18,249 nucleotides of DNA from Exiguobacterium sp018617385. Its GTDB lineage: Bacteria; Bacillota; Bacilli; Exiguobacteriales; Exiguobacteriaceae. The notes below the pieces were generated by a model that had not been told where the DNA came from, searched no databases, and was given only the letters and a program-made list of their open reading frames with translations. A program made the position numbers and the translations under genes. Positions 7,616-14,158 of this stretch are shown here, piece after piece. Position 1 is the stretch's first letter. Each line of letters begins with the position of its first letter. The stretch is taken from the NCBI RefSeq assembly GCF_018617385.1, contig NZ_JACSKA010000012.1, forward strand, positions 1 through 18,249, read 5' to 3'.

Positions 7616-7641
7616 ATAGTCAATACAACTTATACTAGCAA
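7613..7641 (-). promoter_or_regulatory. Predicted promoter of the mini-ORF / pdxR / sortase unit
   Basis: On the minus strand TTGCTA (7636-7641) and TATATT (7613-7618) are 17 bases apart. The implied start, near 7606, lies inside the second PdxR box. The -35 abuts the -10 of the divergent pdxS promoter, so the two promoters should compete. Confidence 0.45.
7631..7636 (+). promoter_or_regulatory. Predicted -10 element of pdxST
   Basis: TATACT (5 of 6) lies about 35 bases before the pdxS start codon. No -35-like hexamer is present at 16-18 bases upstream, and the PdxR repeats occupy that side, as expected of an activator-dependent promoter. A second candidate TATAGT is at 7615-7620. Confidence 0.4.
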
Positions 7642-7670
7642 GTAGAACACGAACCAATGGAGGGATTTCA

Positions 7671-8561
7671 ATGGAAAAGAGACAAGTAGGGACAGATAAA
7701 GTAAAACGTGGGATGGCAGAAATGCAAAAAGGTGGCGTCATCATGGACGTCATCAACGCCGAACAGGCGAAGATTGCTGAAGCTGCCGGTGCTGTGGCTG
7801 TCATGGCGCTCGAACGTGTACCATCAGATATCCGTAAAATGGGTGGCGTTGCCCGTATGGCTGACCCGACAATCATTGAAGATGTCATGGGGGCAGTATC
7901 TGTACCGGTTATGGCAAAATGCCGGATCGGGCACATCGCTGAAGCACGCGTTCTCGAGTCGATGGGGGTCGACTTCATTGATGAGAGCGAAGTGTTGACA
8001 CCAGCCGACGAAGAGTTCCACTTGTACAAGCGCGACTACACGGCGCCGTTCGTATGTGGAGCACGCGACCTCGGTGAAGCAGCCCGCCGTATCGGTGAAG
8101 GAGCAGCGATGATTCGTACAAAAGGGGAGCCAGGAACAGGGAACATCGTCGAAGCGGTTCGTCATATGCGTACAGTCCAAGCGCAAGTGAAACGTCTCTT
8201 GTCGATGAGTGTGGATGAGGTCATGACAGAGGCGCGCGACCTCGGTGCACCGTTTGAAGTATTGATGCAGATTCGTGAAGCGGGTCGTCTCCCGGTCGTA
8301 AACTTTGCGGCAGGTGGAATTGCGACACCAGCGGACGCTGCCTTGATGATGCATCTCGGGGCAGACGGAGTCTTTGTCGGATCAGGGATCTTCAAAGCAG
8401 AGAATCCAGAGAAATTCGCACGTGCCATCGTGGAAGCAACGACATACCACGATGACTATGAGCGGATCGCACACTTGTCAAAAGGATTGGGTGAGGCGAT
8501 GAAAGGACTTGACGTCCGCACGCTTAAAGAAGAAGAACTCATGGCACCACGAGGCTGGTAA
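7671..8561 (+). CDS. pdxS: Pyridoxal 5'-phosphate synthase subunit PdxS
   Basis: The 296-residue (beta/alpha)8 subunit condenses ribose 5-phosphate, glyceraldehyde 3-phosphate and ammonia into PLP. As known for the family it forms dodecamers decorated with PdxT, which supplies the ammonia. The active-site lysine is K83 in VPVMAKCRIGH, the second lysine is K151 in IRTKGEPGTGN, and D26 in VIMDV is conserved; the PDX1 signature around LPVVNFAAGGI is present. Length is typical. The ATG at 7671 has a GGAGGG SD. The gene leads a two-gene operon with pdxT (one base apart) and is divergent from its likely regulator pdxR. Confidence 0.98.
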   Translation: MEKRQVGTDKVKRGMAEMQKGGVIMDVINAEQAKIAEAAGAVAVMALERVPSDIRKMGGVARMADPTIIEDVMGAVSVPVMAKCRIGHIAEARVLESMGVDFIDESEVLTPADEEFHLYKRDYTAPFVCGARDLGEAARRIGEGAAMIRTKGEPGTGNIVEAVRHMRTVQAQVKRLLSMSVDEVMTEARDLGAPFEVLMQIREAGRLPVVNFAAGGIATPADAALMMHLGADGVFVGSGIFKAENPEKFARAIVEATTYHDDYERIAHLSKGLGEAMKGLDVRTLKEEELMAPRGW

Positions 8562-8562
8562 G

Positions 8563-9141
8563 ATGGTGACGATTGGCGTATTAGGGATGCAGGGCGCGAT
8601 TCGGGAGCATGTTCGCATGCTTGAAGCGCTCGGTGCCCAAACCGTTGTAGTCCGCTCACTAGAAGACTTGCAAGCGATTGACGGACTCGTGTTACCAGGG
8701 GGAGAGAGTACGGCGATGCGGCGATTACTCGACCGTTACGGTCTGCTCGAACCACTTCGAGAGATGGAAACGTTACCGATGTTCGGCACATGTGCCGGCA
8801 TGATTCTTCTCGCGAACGAAGTCGAAGGGTATGACGCCCACTTGAAGAAAATCCCGATGACAGTGAAACGCAATGCGTTCGGACGTCAGGTCGACAGTTT
8901 TGAAGTTGACCTTCCAGTGAAAGGAATCGATGAGCCAGTCGAAGCGGTCTTCATTCGTGCCCCACAAGTTGCGCGCGTTGAACCAGAAGTAGATGTGCTT
9001 GCTGAAGTCGAGGAAGCGATTGTGGCGGTCCGTTACAATCAGTATCTTGCTTGCTCGTTCCACCCCGAATTGACGGATGACCTCTCGTTACATCGCTATT
9101 TTATCGAGATGGTCCAAGCGAATCAGAGTCAACATGTATAA
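8563..9141 (+). CDS. pdxT: Pyridoxal 5'-phosphate synthase glutaminase subunit PdxT
   Basis: The 192-residue class I glutamine amidotransferase releases ammonia from glutamine and channels it to PdxS. The catalytic triad is visible: C77 in FGTCAGM, H167 and E169 in SFHPEL, and the PGGEST oxyanion motif is at 45-50. The ATG at 8563 starts one base after the pdxS stop and gives the family N-terminus (VTIGVLGMQGAIREH). A GAGG at 8551-8554 inside the end of pdxS serves as SD. A strong terminator follows, closing the pdxST operon. Confidence 0.97.
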   Translation: MVTIGVLGMQGAIREHVRMLEALGAQTVVVRSLEDLQAIDGLVLPGGESTAMRRLLDRYGLLEPLREMETLPMFGTCAGMILLANEVEGYDAHLKKIPMTVKRNAFGRQVDSFEVDLPVKGIDEPVEAVFIRAPQVARVEPEVDVLAEVEEAIVAVRYNQYLACSFHPELTDDLSLHRYFIEMVQANQSQHV

Positions 9142-9187
9142 GTTTGAAGGACCTCGCAAAAAGGGGGTCCTTCAAACTTATTTTTTG
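9140..9187 (+). terminator. Terminator of pdxST
   Basis: A 14-bp perfect stem (9140-9153 with 9166-9179) is followed by T6. It overlaps the last bases of the pdxT stop codon and isolates pdxST from dacA. Confidence 0.93.
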
Positions 9188-9226
9188 TTACACTGAACAA
9201 AGAAGCGTATAGAAAGGGGAAACGAT

Positions 9227-10474
9227 GTGAAGGCTCGTTATTTCATCATATTGCTCACAGTCGTATTCGTCATGCAGACCATCTTGCCATCGGCTGCCTC
9301 GGCGGCCGCTCCGAAAGTGGATGCAGCAAGCGCGATGCTTGTAGATGTGACGACAGGACAAGTTCTATTTGCCAAACAAGAAGATTCAATGCTTCAGCCG
9401 GCTTCGATCACGAAGCTGATGACAGCATTTTTGACGCGTGAGGCGATTGAAGCAGGAAAACTCAGTTGGACACAAGAAATCACACCGAGCGATGCTGCTT
9501 TGGCGTTGACGAGAAAGCCAGGGTTGGCACGAATCCCGCTGTTAAATAAACCATATACCGTCAAAGAGTTATACGATGCCGCGTTGATTCGTTCAGCGAA
9601 TGAAGCGGCCGTAACGCTCGGGGAGGCCGTATCCGGTTCGGAAGAGGCATTCGTCAAAGAGATGAATCGTCGGGCTGATGAACTCGGGATGACCCAAACG
9701 ACGTTCGCGAACGCCTCAGGACTCGATTCCGAATCTGCAGGTCTACCGGGAGACAATTTGACGTCTGCCAAGGATTTGATGAAGCTCGCGATTGCGTATT
9801 TGACGACGTATCCGGAAGTACTGGATGTGACGAAGCGGGCATATGTGGATGTCGACGGTGTTCGGTTTGATGCGACGAATCGCATGCTCGCTAACCGTGA
9901 CCTCGCCTACCCGGGAATGCTCGGATTCAAGACAGGTACGACGAATGAGGCGGGCTATTGTTTCATTGGCGTATCTACACGAGATGGGCGTACCGTTCTG
10001 TCAGTTGTCCTCGGTGCGACATCGGACGAGGGGCGTTATGCTGCAACGAAAGCGCTACATGACTATGCGTATGCAGATTTCGTCATGACTCCGATTTTGC
10101 GGACGGGTGAAACCATTTCAAAAACGGCAACGGTCTCGCAAGGTGAGGAAGAGCAAGTCGCGGTCCGGACGACGAATGACTTTGAGGTGTTGGTTGAAAA
10201 AGGGAAACCTGTTCCCGAGCCGAAATATGAACTACTCGATTTAGAGGCCCCGATTCAGGTCGACACACAGGCTGGCATGGTCACAATCGATTCTTCAGAG
10301 CATGTTCGCTATTTAGAAGGGGAGGCCCCTCCAAAGATGACACTCGTCACAGCGGAGTCGGTCGATACCGCCTCGTTCTTGACGAGAATAACACGAGCTT
10401 TTTTGGATTTCCTCGATCAAATCCGACTCGCACTTGGAAAAATCAGTCTTGTCGAACAAGTTGAGATGTTGTAA
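9227..10474 (+). CDS. dacA: D-alanyl-D-alanine carboxypeptidase (PBP5/DacA type)
   Basis: The 415-residue exported penicillin-binding protein trims the terminal D-Ala from peptidoglycan pentapeptides. A signal peptide ends near ASAAA (about residue 27). The serine peptidase S11 motifs are intact: S60-I-T-K63 (SxxK), S123-A-N125 (SxN) and K235-T-G. A beta-rich C-terminal domain follows (about 280-375), and the last 30 residues form an amphipathic helix (FLTRITRAFLDFLDQIRLAL) expected to hold the enzyme to the outer membrane face. Start is GTG at 9227 behind AAAGGGG. An out-of-frame ATG two bases earlier is followed directly by TGA. In B. subtilis dacA precedes pdxST; here it follows them. Confidence 0.95.
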   Translation: MKARYFIILLTVVFVMQTILPSAASAAAPKVDAASAMLVDVTTGQVLFAKQEDSMLQPASITKLMTAFLTREAIEAGKLSWTQEITPSDAALALTRKPGLARIPLLNKPYTVKELYDAALIRSANEAAVTLGEAVSGSEEAFVKEMNRRADELGMTQTTFANASGLDSESAGLPGDNLTSAKDLMKLAIAYLTTYPEVLDVTKRAYVDVDGVRFDATNRMLANRDLAYPGMLGFKTGTTNEAGYCFIGVSTRDGRTVLSVVLGATSDEGRYAATKALHDYAYADFVMTPILRTGETISKTATVSQGEEEQVAVRTTNDFEVLVEKGKPVPEPKYELLDLEAPIQVDTQAGMVTIDSSEHVRYLEGEAPPKMTLVTAESVDTASFLTRITRAFLDFLDQIRLALGKISLVEQVEML

Positions 10475-10484
10475 AGTAAGATTA

Positions 10485-10730
10485 ATTCAATGACAGATGC
10501 GATGATGAGAATAAGTACGTTACGTACGTCTACTGACAGAGAGCTAGTGGTTGGTGCAAACTAGTGAGATGACGTGACCGAATCGGCCTCGGAGCATTGA
10601 CTTGGAAACAGGTCACGTTCGCACACGTTACGTGCATCGAGTGGCTCAAACTTTTGAGCAACGAGGGTGGCAACGCGGATCCAAGGTGGTTCGTCCCTTT
10701 CCTACGGGAAAGGGACGTGCCACCTTTTTT
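10485..10730 (+). ncRNA. Serine T-box riboswitch of serS
   Basis: The leader has all main T-box parts. Stem I runs about 10496-10598, with the AGUA loop motif (10514-10517), AGAGAG (about 10538-10543) and the distal GGUUGGUGCAAA loop. In the specifier loop the family pattern GAA-codon-purine-CC reads GAA UCG GCC, placing specifier UCG (serine) at 10583-10585. A hairpin of stem III type precedes the T-box sequence AGGGTGGCAACGCG (10664-10677), in which UGGC (10668-10671) should pair with a GCCA tRNA end. The competing terminator is at 10683-10730. Uncharged tRNA-Ser should favour the antiterminator and switch serS on. The 5' boundary is approximate; a promoter probably overlaps the end of dacA. 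Confidence 0.93.
10683..10730 (+). terminator. T-box regulated terminator upstream of serS
   Basis: A long stem, AAGGTGG (10683-10689) to CCACCTT (10720-10726), with an inner GTCCCTTTCC/GGAAAGGGAC helix, ends in T6. It is the regulated terminator of the serS T-box. Confidence 0.92.
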
Positions 10731-10752
10731 ATATGAAAAAGGAGGAATAGCA

Positions 10753-12036
10753 ATGTTAGACATTAAACGTTTGCGACAGGATTTTGAAGGAATCAAAGAA
10801 AAGTTAGCTCACCGGGGGGAAGACTTGAGTGCACTTGACCGCTTCCCACAACTAGAGGAGAAACGTCGTGACTTGATCAACGAAGTGGAAGTAAAGAAAG
10901 CGAAGCGCAACGAAGCGACAAAACAAATCGCTGAATTGAAGCGGAATAAAGAAGATGCCGAAGGCCCGATCTTAGAGACACGTCGCCTTGGCGATGAAAT
11001 CAAACTGTTGGACGAAGAGTTACGCGAAGTTGAGGCAGAACTCAACTTGATCTTACTCAGCATCCCAAATATCCCGCACGAATCAACACCAATCGGCGAA
11101 ACGGAAGACGACAACGTGACGATTCGCGAAATCGGGACAAAGCCCGAGTTTGATTTCGAGCCCAAGCAACATTGGGACGTGATGGAAGACCTTCAAATCG
11201 TCGATGTCGAGCGCGCTGGAAAAGTAACGGGTAGCCGCTTCGTCTTCTATAAAGGATTAGGCGCTCGCCTAGAACGTGCCCTGATCAACTTTATGATGGA
11301 CCTTCATTCAGATGAGCATGGGTACGCTGAAGTGTTACCTCCTTACATGGTTAATCGTGATTCAATGACAGGAACGGGTCAGCTTCCTAAGTTTGAAGAG
11401 GATGCATTTAAAGTAGCGGACACGAACTACTTCCTCGTTCCGACGGCTGAAGTACCGGTCACGAACATGCACCGTGAAGAAATTCTTCCGGAGACACAAC
11501 TTCCAATCGCGTATACAGCATATAGCGCAAACTTCCGTTCTGAAGCTGGGTCAGCGGGACGTGACACGCGTGGCTTGATCCGTCAGCACCAATTCAATAA
11601 AGTTGAGCTCGTCCGCTTCGTAAAACCGGAAGAGTCTTATGAGCAATTGGAGTTGTTGACAGGTCATGCCGAAGAAGTATTGAAACGTCTCGGTCTTCCG
11701 TATCAAGTGCTCAGCATGTGTACGGCAGATCTCGGATTCACTGCCGCGAAAAAATACGATATTGAAGTATGGATGCCGGCACAAGGGGTATATCGTGAAA
11801 TCTCGTCTTGCTCAAACTTTGAAGATTTCCAAGCGCGTCGTGCGGGAATTCGTTTCCGTCGTGACGCCAATGCGAAACCTGAGTTCGTGCATACGTTGAA
11901 CGGTTCAGGTCTAGCGGTCGGACGGACGGTCGCAGCGATTCTAGAAAATTATCAACAAGCGGATGGATCGGTCGTGATTCCAGAAGTTCTTCGTCCTTAC
12001 ATGGGTGGGAAAGAAAAGATTGAAATGCCGAATTAA
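10753..12036 (+). CDS. serS: Seryl-tRNA synthetase
   Basis: The 427-residue class II synthetase charges tRNA-Ser. The N-terminal long coiled-coil arm (about residues 27-105, rich in K/E) binds the long variable arm of tRNA-Ser. The catalytic domain shows TAEVP (231-235), class II motif 2 (FRSEAG at 261-266) and motif 3 (NGSGLAVGR at 383-391). Length matches B. subtilis SerS. The ATG at 10753 follows AAAGGAGGAAT; an in-frame upstream ATG at 10597 is inside the T-box and is rejected. Expression is controlled by the T-box. The tRNA-Ser genes follow immediately downstream. Confidence 0.98.
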   Translation: MLDIKRLRQDFEGIKEKLAHRGEDLSALDRFPQLEEKRRDLINEVEVKKAKRNEATKQIAELKRNKEDAEGPILETRRLGDEIKLLDEELREVEAELNLILLSIPNIPHESTPIGETEDDNVTIREIGTKPEFDFEPKQHWDVMEDLQIVDVERAGKVTGSRFVFYKGLGARLERALINFMMDLHSDEHGYAEVLPPYMVNRDSMTGTGQLPKFEEDAFKVADTNYFLVPTAEVPVTNMHREEILPETQLPIAYTAYSANFRSEAGSAGRDTRGLIRQHQFNKVELVRFVKPEESYEQLELLTGHAEEVLKRLGLPYQVLSMCTADLGFTAAKKYDIEVWMPAQGVYREISSCSNFEDFQARRAGIRFRRDANAKPEFVHTLNGSGLAVGRTVAAILENYQQADGSVVIPEVLRPYMGGKEKIEMPN

Positions 12037-12040
12037 ACGC

Positions 12041-12077
12041 TTGAGCAGCCTCGATTTTGAGGCTGCTCAATTTTTTT
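12041..12077 (+). terminator. serS terminator
   Basis: A 12-bp perfect stem (12041-12052 with 12059-12070), 6-base loop and T7 follow the serS stop by 4 bases. Confidence 0.95.
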
Positions 12078-12098
12078 AATGTTTTTTCACAAAAGGGT

Positions 12099-12127
12099 TT
12101 GACATCTGTCTCTTCAGTTGGTACTAT
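12099..12127 (+). promoter_or_regulatory. Promoter of the tRNA-Ser cluster
   Basis: A perfect -35 TTGACA (12099-12104) is 17 bases from TACTAT (12122-12127), which is preceded by an extended -10 TG at 12119-12120. The implied start near 12134 leaves a leader of about 40 bases before the first tRNA. This is the strongest promoter in the window apart from the rRNA ones. Confidence 0.8.
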
Positions 12128-12174
12128 AAATCATGTCGAGCGACACTGTTGCTCACGAATTGCATATGAGCTTT

Positions 12175-12265
12175 GGAGGTGTACCCAAGTGGTTTAAGGG
12201 AACGGTCTTGAAAACCGTCAGGGGTGTAACAGCCTGCGTGGGTTCGAATCCCACCACCTCCTCCA
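12175..12265 (+). tRNA. tRNA-Ser(UGA), copy 1
   Basis: A complete type II tRNA of 91 bases including encoded CCA. The acceptor GGAGGTG pairs with CACCTCC (12255-12261). The anticodon arm ACGGT-CTTGAAA-ACCGT puts anticodon TGA at 12209-12211, reading UCA and probably UCG. A long variable arm (about 12219-12238) and the GTTCGAATC T-loop are present. The base before CCA (position 73) reads T, where serine tRNAs usually have G. Confidence 0.95.
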
Positions 12266-12302
12266 TTTCTTTTTTGGAGGCTCACACAATTTTATATCTT
12301 TT

Positions 12303-12388
12303 GGAGGTGTACCCAAGTGGTTTAAGGGAACGGTCTTGAAAACCGTCAGGGGTGTAACAGCCTGCGTGGGTTCGAATCCCACCACCTC
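12303..12388 (+). tRNA. tRNA-Ser(UGA), copy 2, cut by assembly gap
   Basis: All 86 visible bases are identical to copy 1, so the repeat unit is 128 bases with a 37-base spacer. The 3' acceptor strand is interrupted by N at 12389. Joining the two gap edges (…CACCTC + CTCCA…) restores the exact end of copy 1, so this gene is likely intact in the genome. Confidence 0.9.
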
Positions 12389-12488
12389 NNNNNNNNNNNN
12401 NNNNNNNNNNNNNNNNNNNNNNNNNNNNNNNNNNNNNNNNNNNNNNNNNNNNNNNNNNNNNNNNNNNNNNNNNNNNNNNNNNNNNNNN
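12389..12488. other. Assembly gap of 100 N within the tRNA-Ser tandem repeat
   Basis: One hundred N bases, a standard filler for unknown length. The left edge is inside a tRNA-Ser(UGA) and the right edge starts with the last 5 bases (12489-12493, CTCCA) of the same tRNA type. The true content is therefore probably zero or a whole number of further tRNA-Ser(UGA) repeats that collapsed in assembly. Confidence 0.95.
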
Positions 12489-12493
12489 CTCCA
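12489..12493 (+). tRNA. 3' end of a tRNA-Ser(UGA) to the right of the gap
   Basis: CTCCA equals the last five bases of copy 1 (C72, U73, CCA). It is the remainder either of copy 2 or of a further copy hidden in the gap. It gives a second, independent view of T at position 73. Confidence 0.7.
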
Positions 12494-12522
12494 CTTTCTT
12501 TTTTTTACACTTTTTTAGGCCT

Positions 12523-12612
12523 GGAGTTGTACCCAAGTCCGGCTGAAGGGGACGGACTCGAAATCCGTTAGGAGTCGCAAGGCTCGCGTGGGTTCGAATC
12601 CCACCAACTCCG
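12523..12612 (+). tRNA. tRNA-Ser(CGA)
   Basis: A 90-base type II tRNA. The acceptor GGAGTTG pairs with CAACTCC (12605-12611), with G73 at 12612 and no encoded CCA (the next bases are CTT), so CCA must be added by the nucleotidyltransferase. The anticodon arm ACGGA-CTCGAAA-TCCGT gives anticodon CGA at 12559-12561, which reads UCG only. The long variable arm (about 12569-12584) and GTTCGAATC T-loop are normal. It matches the UCG specifier and UGGC antiterminator of the serS T-box upstream. Confidence 0.95.
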
Positions 12613-12623
12613 CTTTCAATCGG

Positions 12624-12650
12624 GCATCTGCAGAGGCAGATGCATTTTTT
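12624..12650 (+). terminator. Terminator after the tRNA cluster
   Basis: An 8-bp stem (12624-12631 with 12636-12643) with loop AGAG is followed by ATTTTTT. It lies 11 bases after the last tRNA. Confidence 0.85.
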
Positions 12651-12652
12651 GT

Positions 12653-12683
12653 ATCCACAGACATAAGCGCTGTGGATTTTTTT
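12653..12683 (+). terminator. Second tandem terminator after the tRNA cluster
   Basis: ATCCACAG (12653-12660) pairs with CTGTGGAT (12670-12677) and is followed by a T-run to 12683. It backs up the preceding terminator before the convergent dgk-dck genes. Confidence 0.75.
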
Positions 12684-12689
12684 ATGCAC

Positions 12690-12728
12690 AAAAAAGAAGG
12701 ATCACGCTGTCGTTGGCGCAATCCTTCT
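12690..12728 (-). terminator. Terminator of the dgk-dck operon
   Basis: On the minus strand AGAAGGAT (12728-12721) pairs with ATCCTTCT (12702-12695), with a partly paired inner region, then a run of six T. It begins 5 bases after the dck stop codon. Confidence 0.8.
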
Positions 12729-12733
12729 ATTGA

Positions 12734-13405
12734 TTATCTCACTTTTGCTTCGCGCGCAATCGTGAGTTGCTTTTCGATTTTCTCAAGAATGAGTTCAACT
12801 GAATCAGGGTCGTTGATGAGGTCGTACTCTTCAATCGAGAGACGCAATACCGGACACAGGTTAAAGTTGTTGATCCATTCTGTGTAGCGGGCGTACATTT
12901 CTTCCCAATAAGCGATTGGTGTTTGCTGCTCCATCTCGCGACCGCGCATCTGAATGCGTTCGAGTACTTGTTCGAACGAACCTTCGAGATAGATTAATAG
13001 ATCCGGGTGCGGGAAGAACGGTGTCAACACCATTGCCTCGAACAAACTAGAATACGTTTCGTAGTCTGTTGGTGACATCGTCCCTTTTTCATAGTGCATC
13101 TTGGCGAAGATGCCTGTATCTTCATAGATTGAACGATCTTGGATGAAGCCGCCACCGTATTGGAAGATTTTCTTCTGTTCTTTAAAACGTTCTGCCAAGA
13201 AGTAAATTTGAAGATGGAAGCTCCAACGCTCGAAATCATGATAGAATTTATCGAGGTAAGGGTTAGTATCTACTTTTTCGAGAGACGTTCGGAAATTCAA
13301 TGCATCGGCTAACGAATTGGTGATCGTTGATTTCCCGATCCCAACCATTCCACCGATTGTAATGATCGTATCGTTCGGGATGTTATATTTATCAATCAGC
13401 TTCAT
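12734..13405 (-). CDS. dck: Deoxyadenosine/deoxycytidine kinase
   Basis: The 223-residue salvage kinase phosphorylates dA and dC with an NTP. It shows a P-loop GMVGIGKS (19-26), the substrate-site YHDFERWSFHLQ segment (55-66), the DRS motif (D90-R91-S92 in IQDRSIYEDTGIFAK) and an arginine-rich lid (RIQMRGREME). The blocks match B. subtilis Dck almost word for word, and length fits (about 217). The ATG at 13405 overlaps the dgk stop by 4 bases, so the pair is translationally coupled; an AAAGGAG lies in the end of dgk. Confidence 0.96.
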   Translation of the reverse strand: MKLIDKYNIPNDTIITIGGMVGIGKSTITNSLADALNFRTSLEKVDTNPYLDKFYHDFERWSFHLQIYFLAERFKEQKKIFQYGGGFIQDRSIYEDTGIFAKMHYEKGTMSPTDYETYSSLFEAMVLTPFFPHPDLLIYLEGSFEQVLERIQMRGREMEQQTPIAYWEEMYARYTEWINNFNLCPVLRLSIEEYDLINDPDSVELILEKIEKQLTIAREAKVR

Positions 13406-14037
13406 TTTATTTGGGCTCCTTTAGTTAATTCTAATTCACGCTCAATCGTTTTTAGGACATGAGTCAAGTCGTCCGGATTGTGTACAAAGTCGAGTTCATC
13501 CCCACTGAACGAGAGGATCTTCACTTCTGGATGGGCCGCGCGATATGATTCAACAAACGTCTCATAGTCGTGAGCAAGTTGTTCGAGGTAATCACGAGAC
13601 ATATTCTCTTCCACTTCACGTCCACGCAAGGCGACTCGTTTCATTAATGTCTCAATGCTGGCATGTAAGTAAATGACGACATCAGGTTTCGGCATATCAT
13701 GTGTCAAAATCTTATAAATCTGCTCGTACTTGTTCAAGTGTGCCGGTTTCAGCGAACGGTGAGCAAAAATCAAGTTTTTGAAAATATGATAGTCCGAAAC
13801 GACGGATTGTTGCTGACTCAAGTGGTGTTTGTGAATATCATCCAACTGCTTGAATCGATTGCACAAGAAGAACATTTCCGTTTGGAAACTCCATTCTTCG
13901 ATATCTTCATAAAACTTGCCGAGAAATGGGTTCTCTTCTACAATTTCATTCAGCATCTGCATCGAGAAATGCTGACTGATGATATGGGCCAGTGATGTTT
14001 TCCCGACACCAATCGGTCCTTCTACCGTTATAAACAT
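13402..14037 (-). CDS. dgk: Deoxyguanosine kinase
   Basis: The 211-residue salvage kinase phosphorylates deoxyguanosine. The P-loop GPIGVGKT is at 7-14. In the place where Dck has DRS, this protein has SDYHIFKN, as in B. subtilis Dgk, which is why it is called dgk rather than a second dck. The EEWSFQTEMFFLCNRFKQL helix and the RGREVEE lid are conserved. GGAGG precedes the ATG at 14037. It is the first gene of the dgk-dck operon. The B. subtilis neighbours yaaH and yaaI are absent between dgk and tadA. Confidence 0.95.
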   Translation of the reverse strand: MFITVEGPIGVGKTSLAHIISQHFSMQMLNEIVEENPFLGKFYEDIEEWSFQTEMFFLCNRFKQLDDIHKHHLSQQQSVVSDYHIFKNLIFAHRSLKPAHLNKYEQIYKILTHDMPKPDVVIYLHASIETLMKRVALRGREVEENMSRDYLEQLAHDYETFVESYRAAHPEVKILSFSGDELDFVHNPDDLTHVLKTIERELELTKGAQIK

Positions 14038-14073
14038 ATGATGTCATCCTCCATTATCCAAAGTGCAAGTTCC

Positions 14074-14082
14074 ATTCTAGCA
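14074..14082 (-). promoter_or_regulatory. Possible extended -10 promoter of dgk-dck
   Basis: On the minus strand TGC-TAGAAT (14082-14074) is an extended -10 with 5 of 6 core matches, 37 bases from the dgk start. No good -35 is seen at the expected distance. Confidence 0.4.
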
Positions 14083-14158
14083 CACAATACGAGCGATATG
14101 GCGAGGGATTTGATTTTCATTTTTTTTCATAATTTTAAATAAGAAATGAGGTGAATCG

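Noticed and set aside
7824..8354. A 176-codon minus-strand open frame inside pdxS
   Set aside because: It is antisense to a highly conserved gene, rich in Cys/His without ordered motifs, and has no SD; it is a shadow frame.
9185..9213. TTGTTA-17-TATAGA as the dacA promoter
   Set aside because: The implied start near 9220 would lie after the SD (AAAGGGG), leaving the strong ribosome site out of the mRNA; the -35 also lies in the pdxT terminator T-run.
10597..10752. Longer SerS from the ATG at 10597
   Set aside because: The region is the T-box stem, T-box motif and terminator; the start at 10753 has a strong SD and the family N-terminus MLDIKRLR.
12175..12388. tRNA cluster as an attachment site for an integrated element
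   Set aside because: Flanks are serS and dgk-dck, as in B. subtilis; no integrase or displaced tRNA end is present, and the repeat is a full tRNA unit.
12651..12677. DnaA-box-like TATCCACA pair as a replication signal
   Set aside because: The two halves form one hairpin followed by a T-run, behind a tRNA terminator; it is explained as a second intrinsic terminator.
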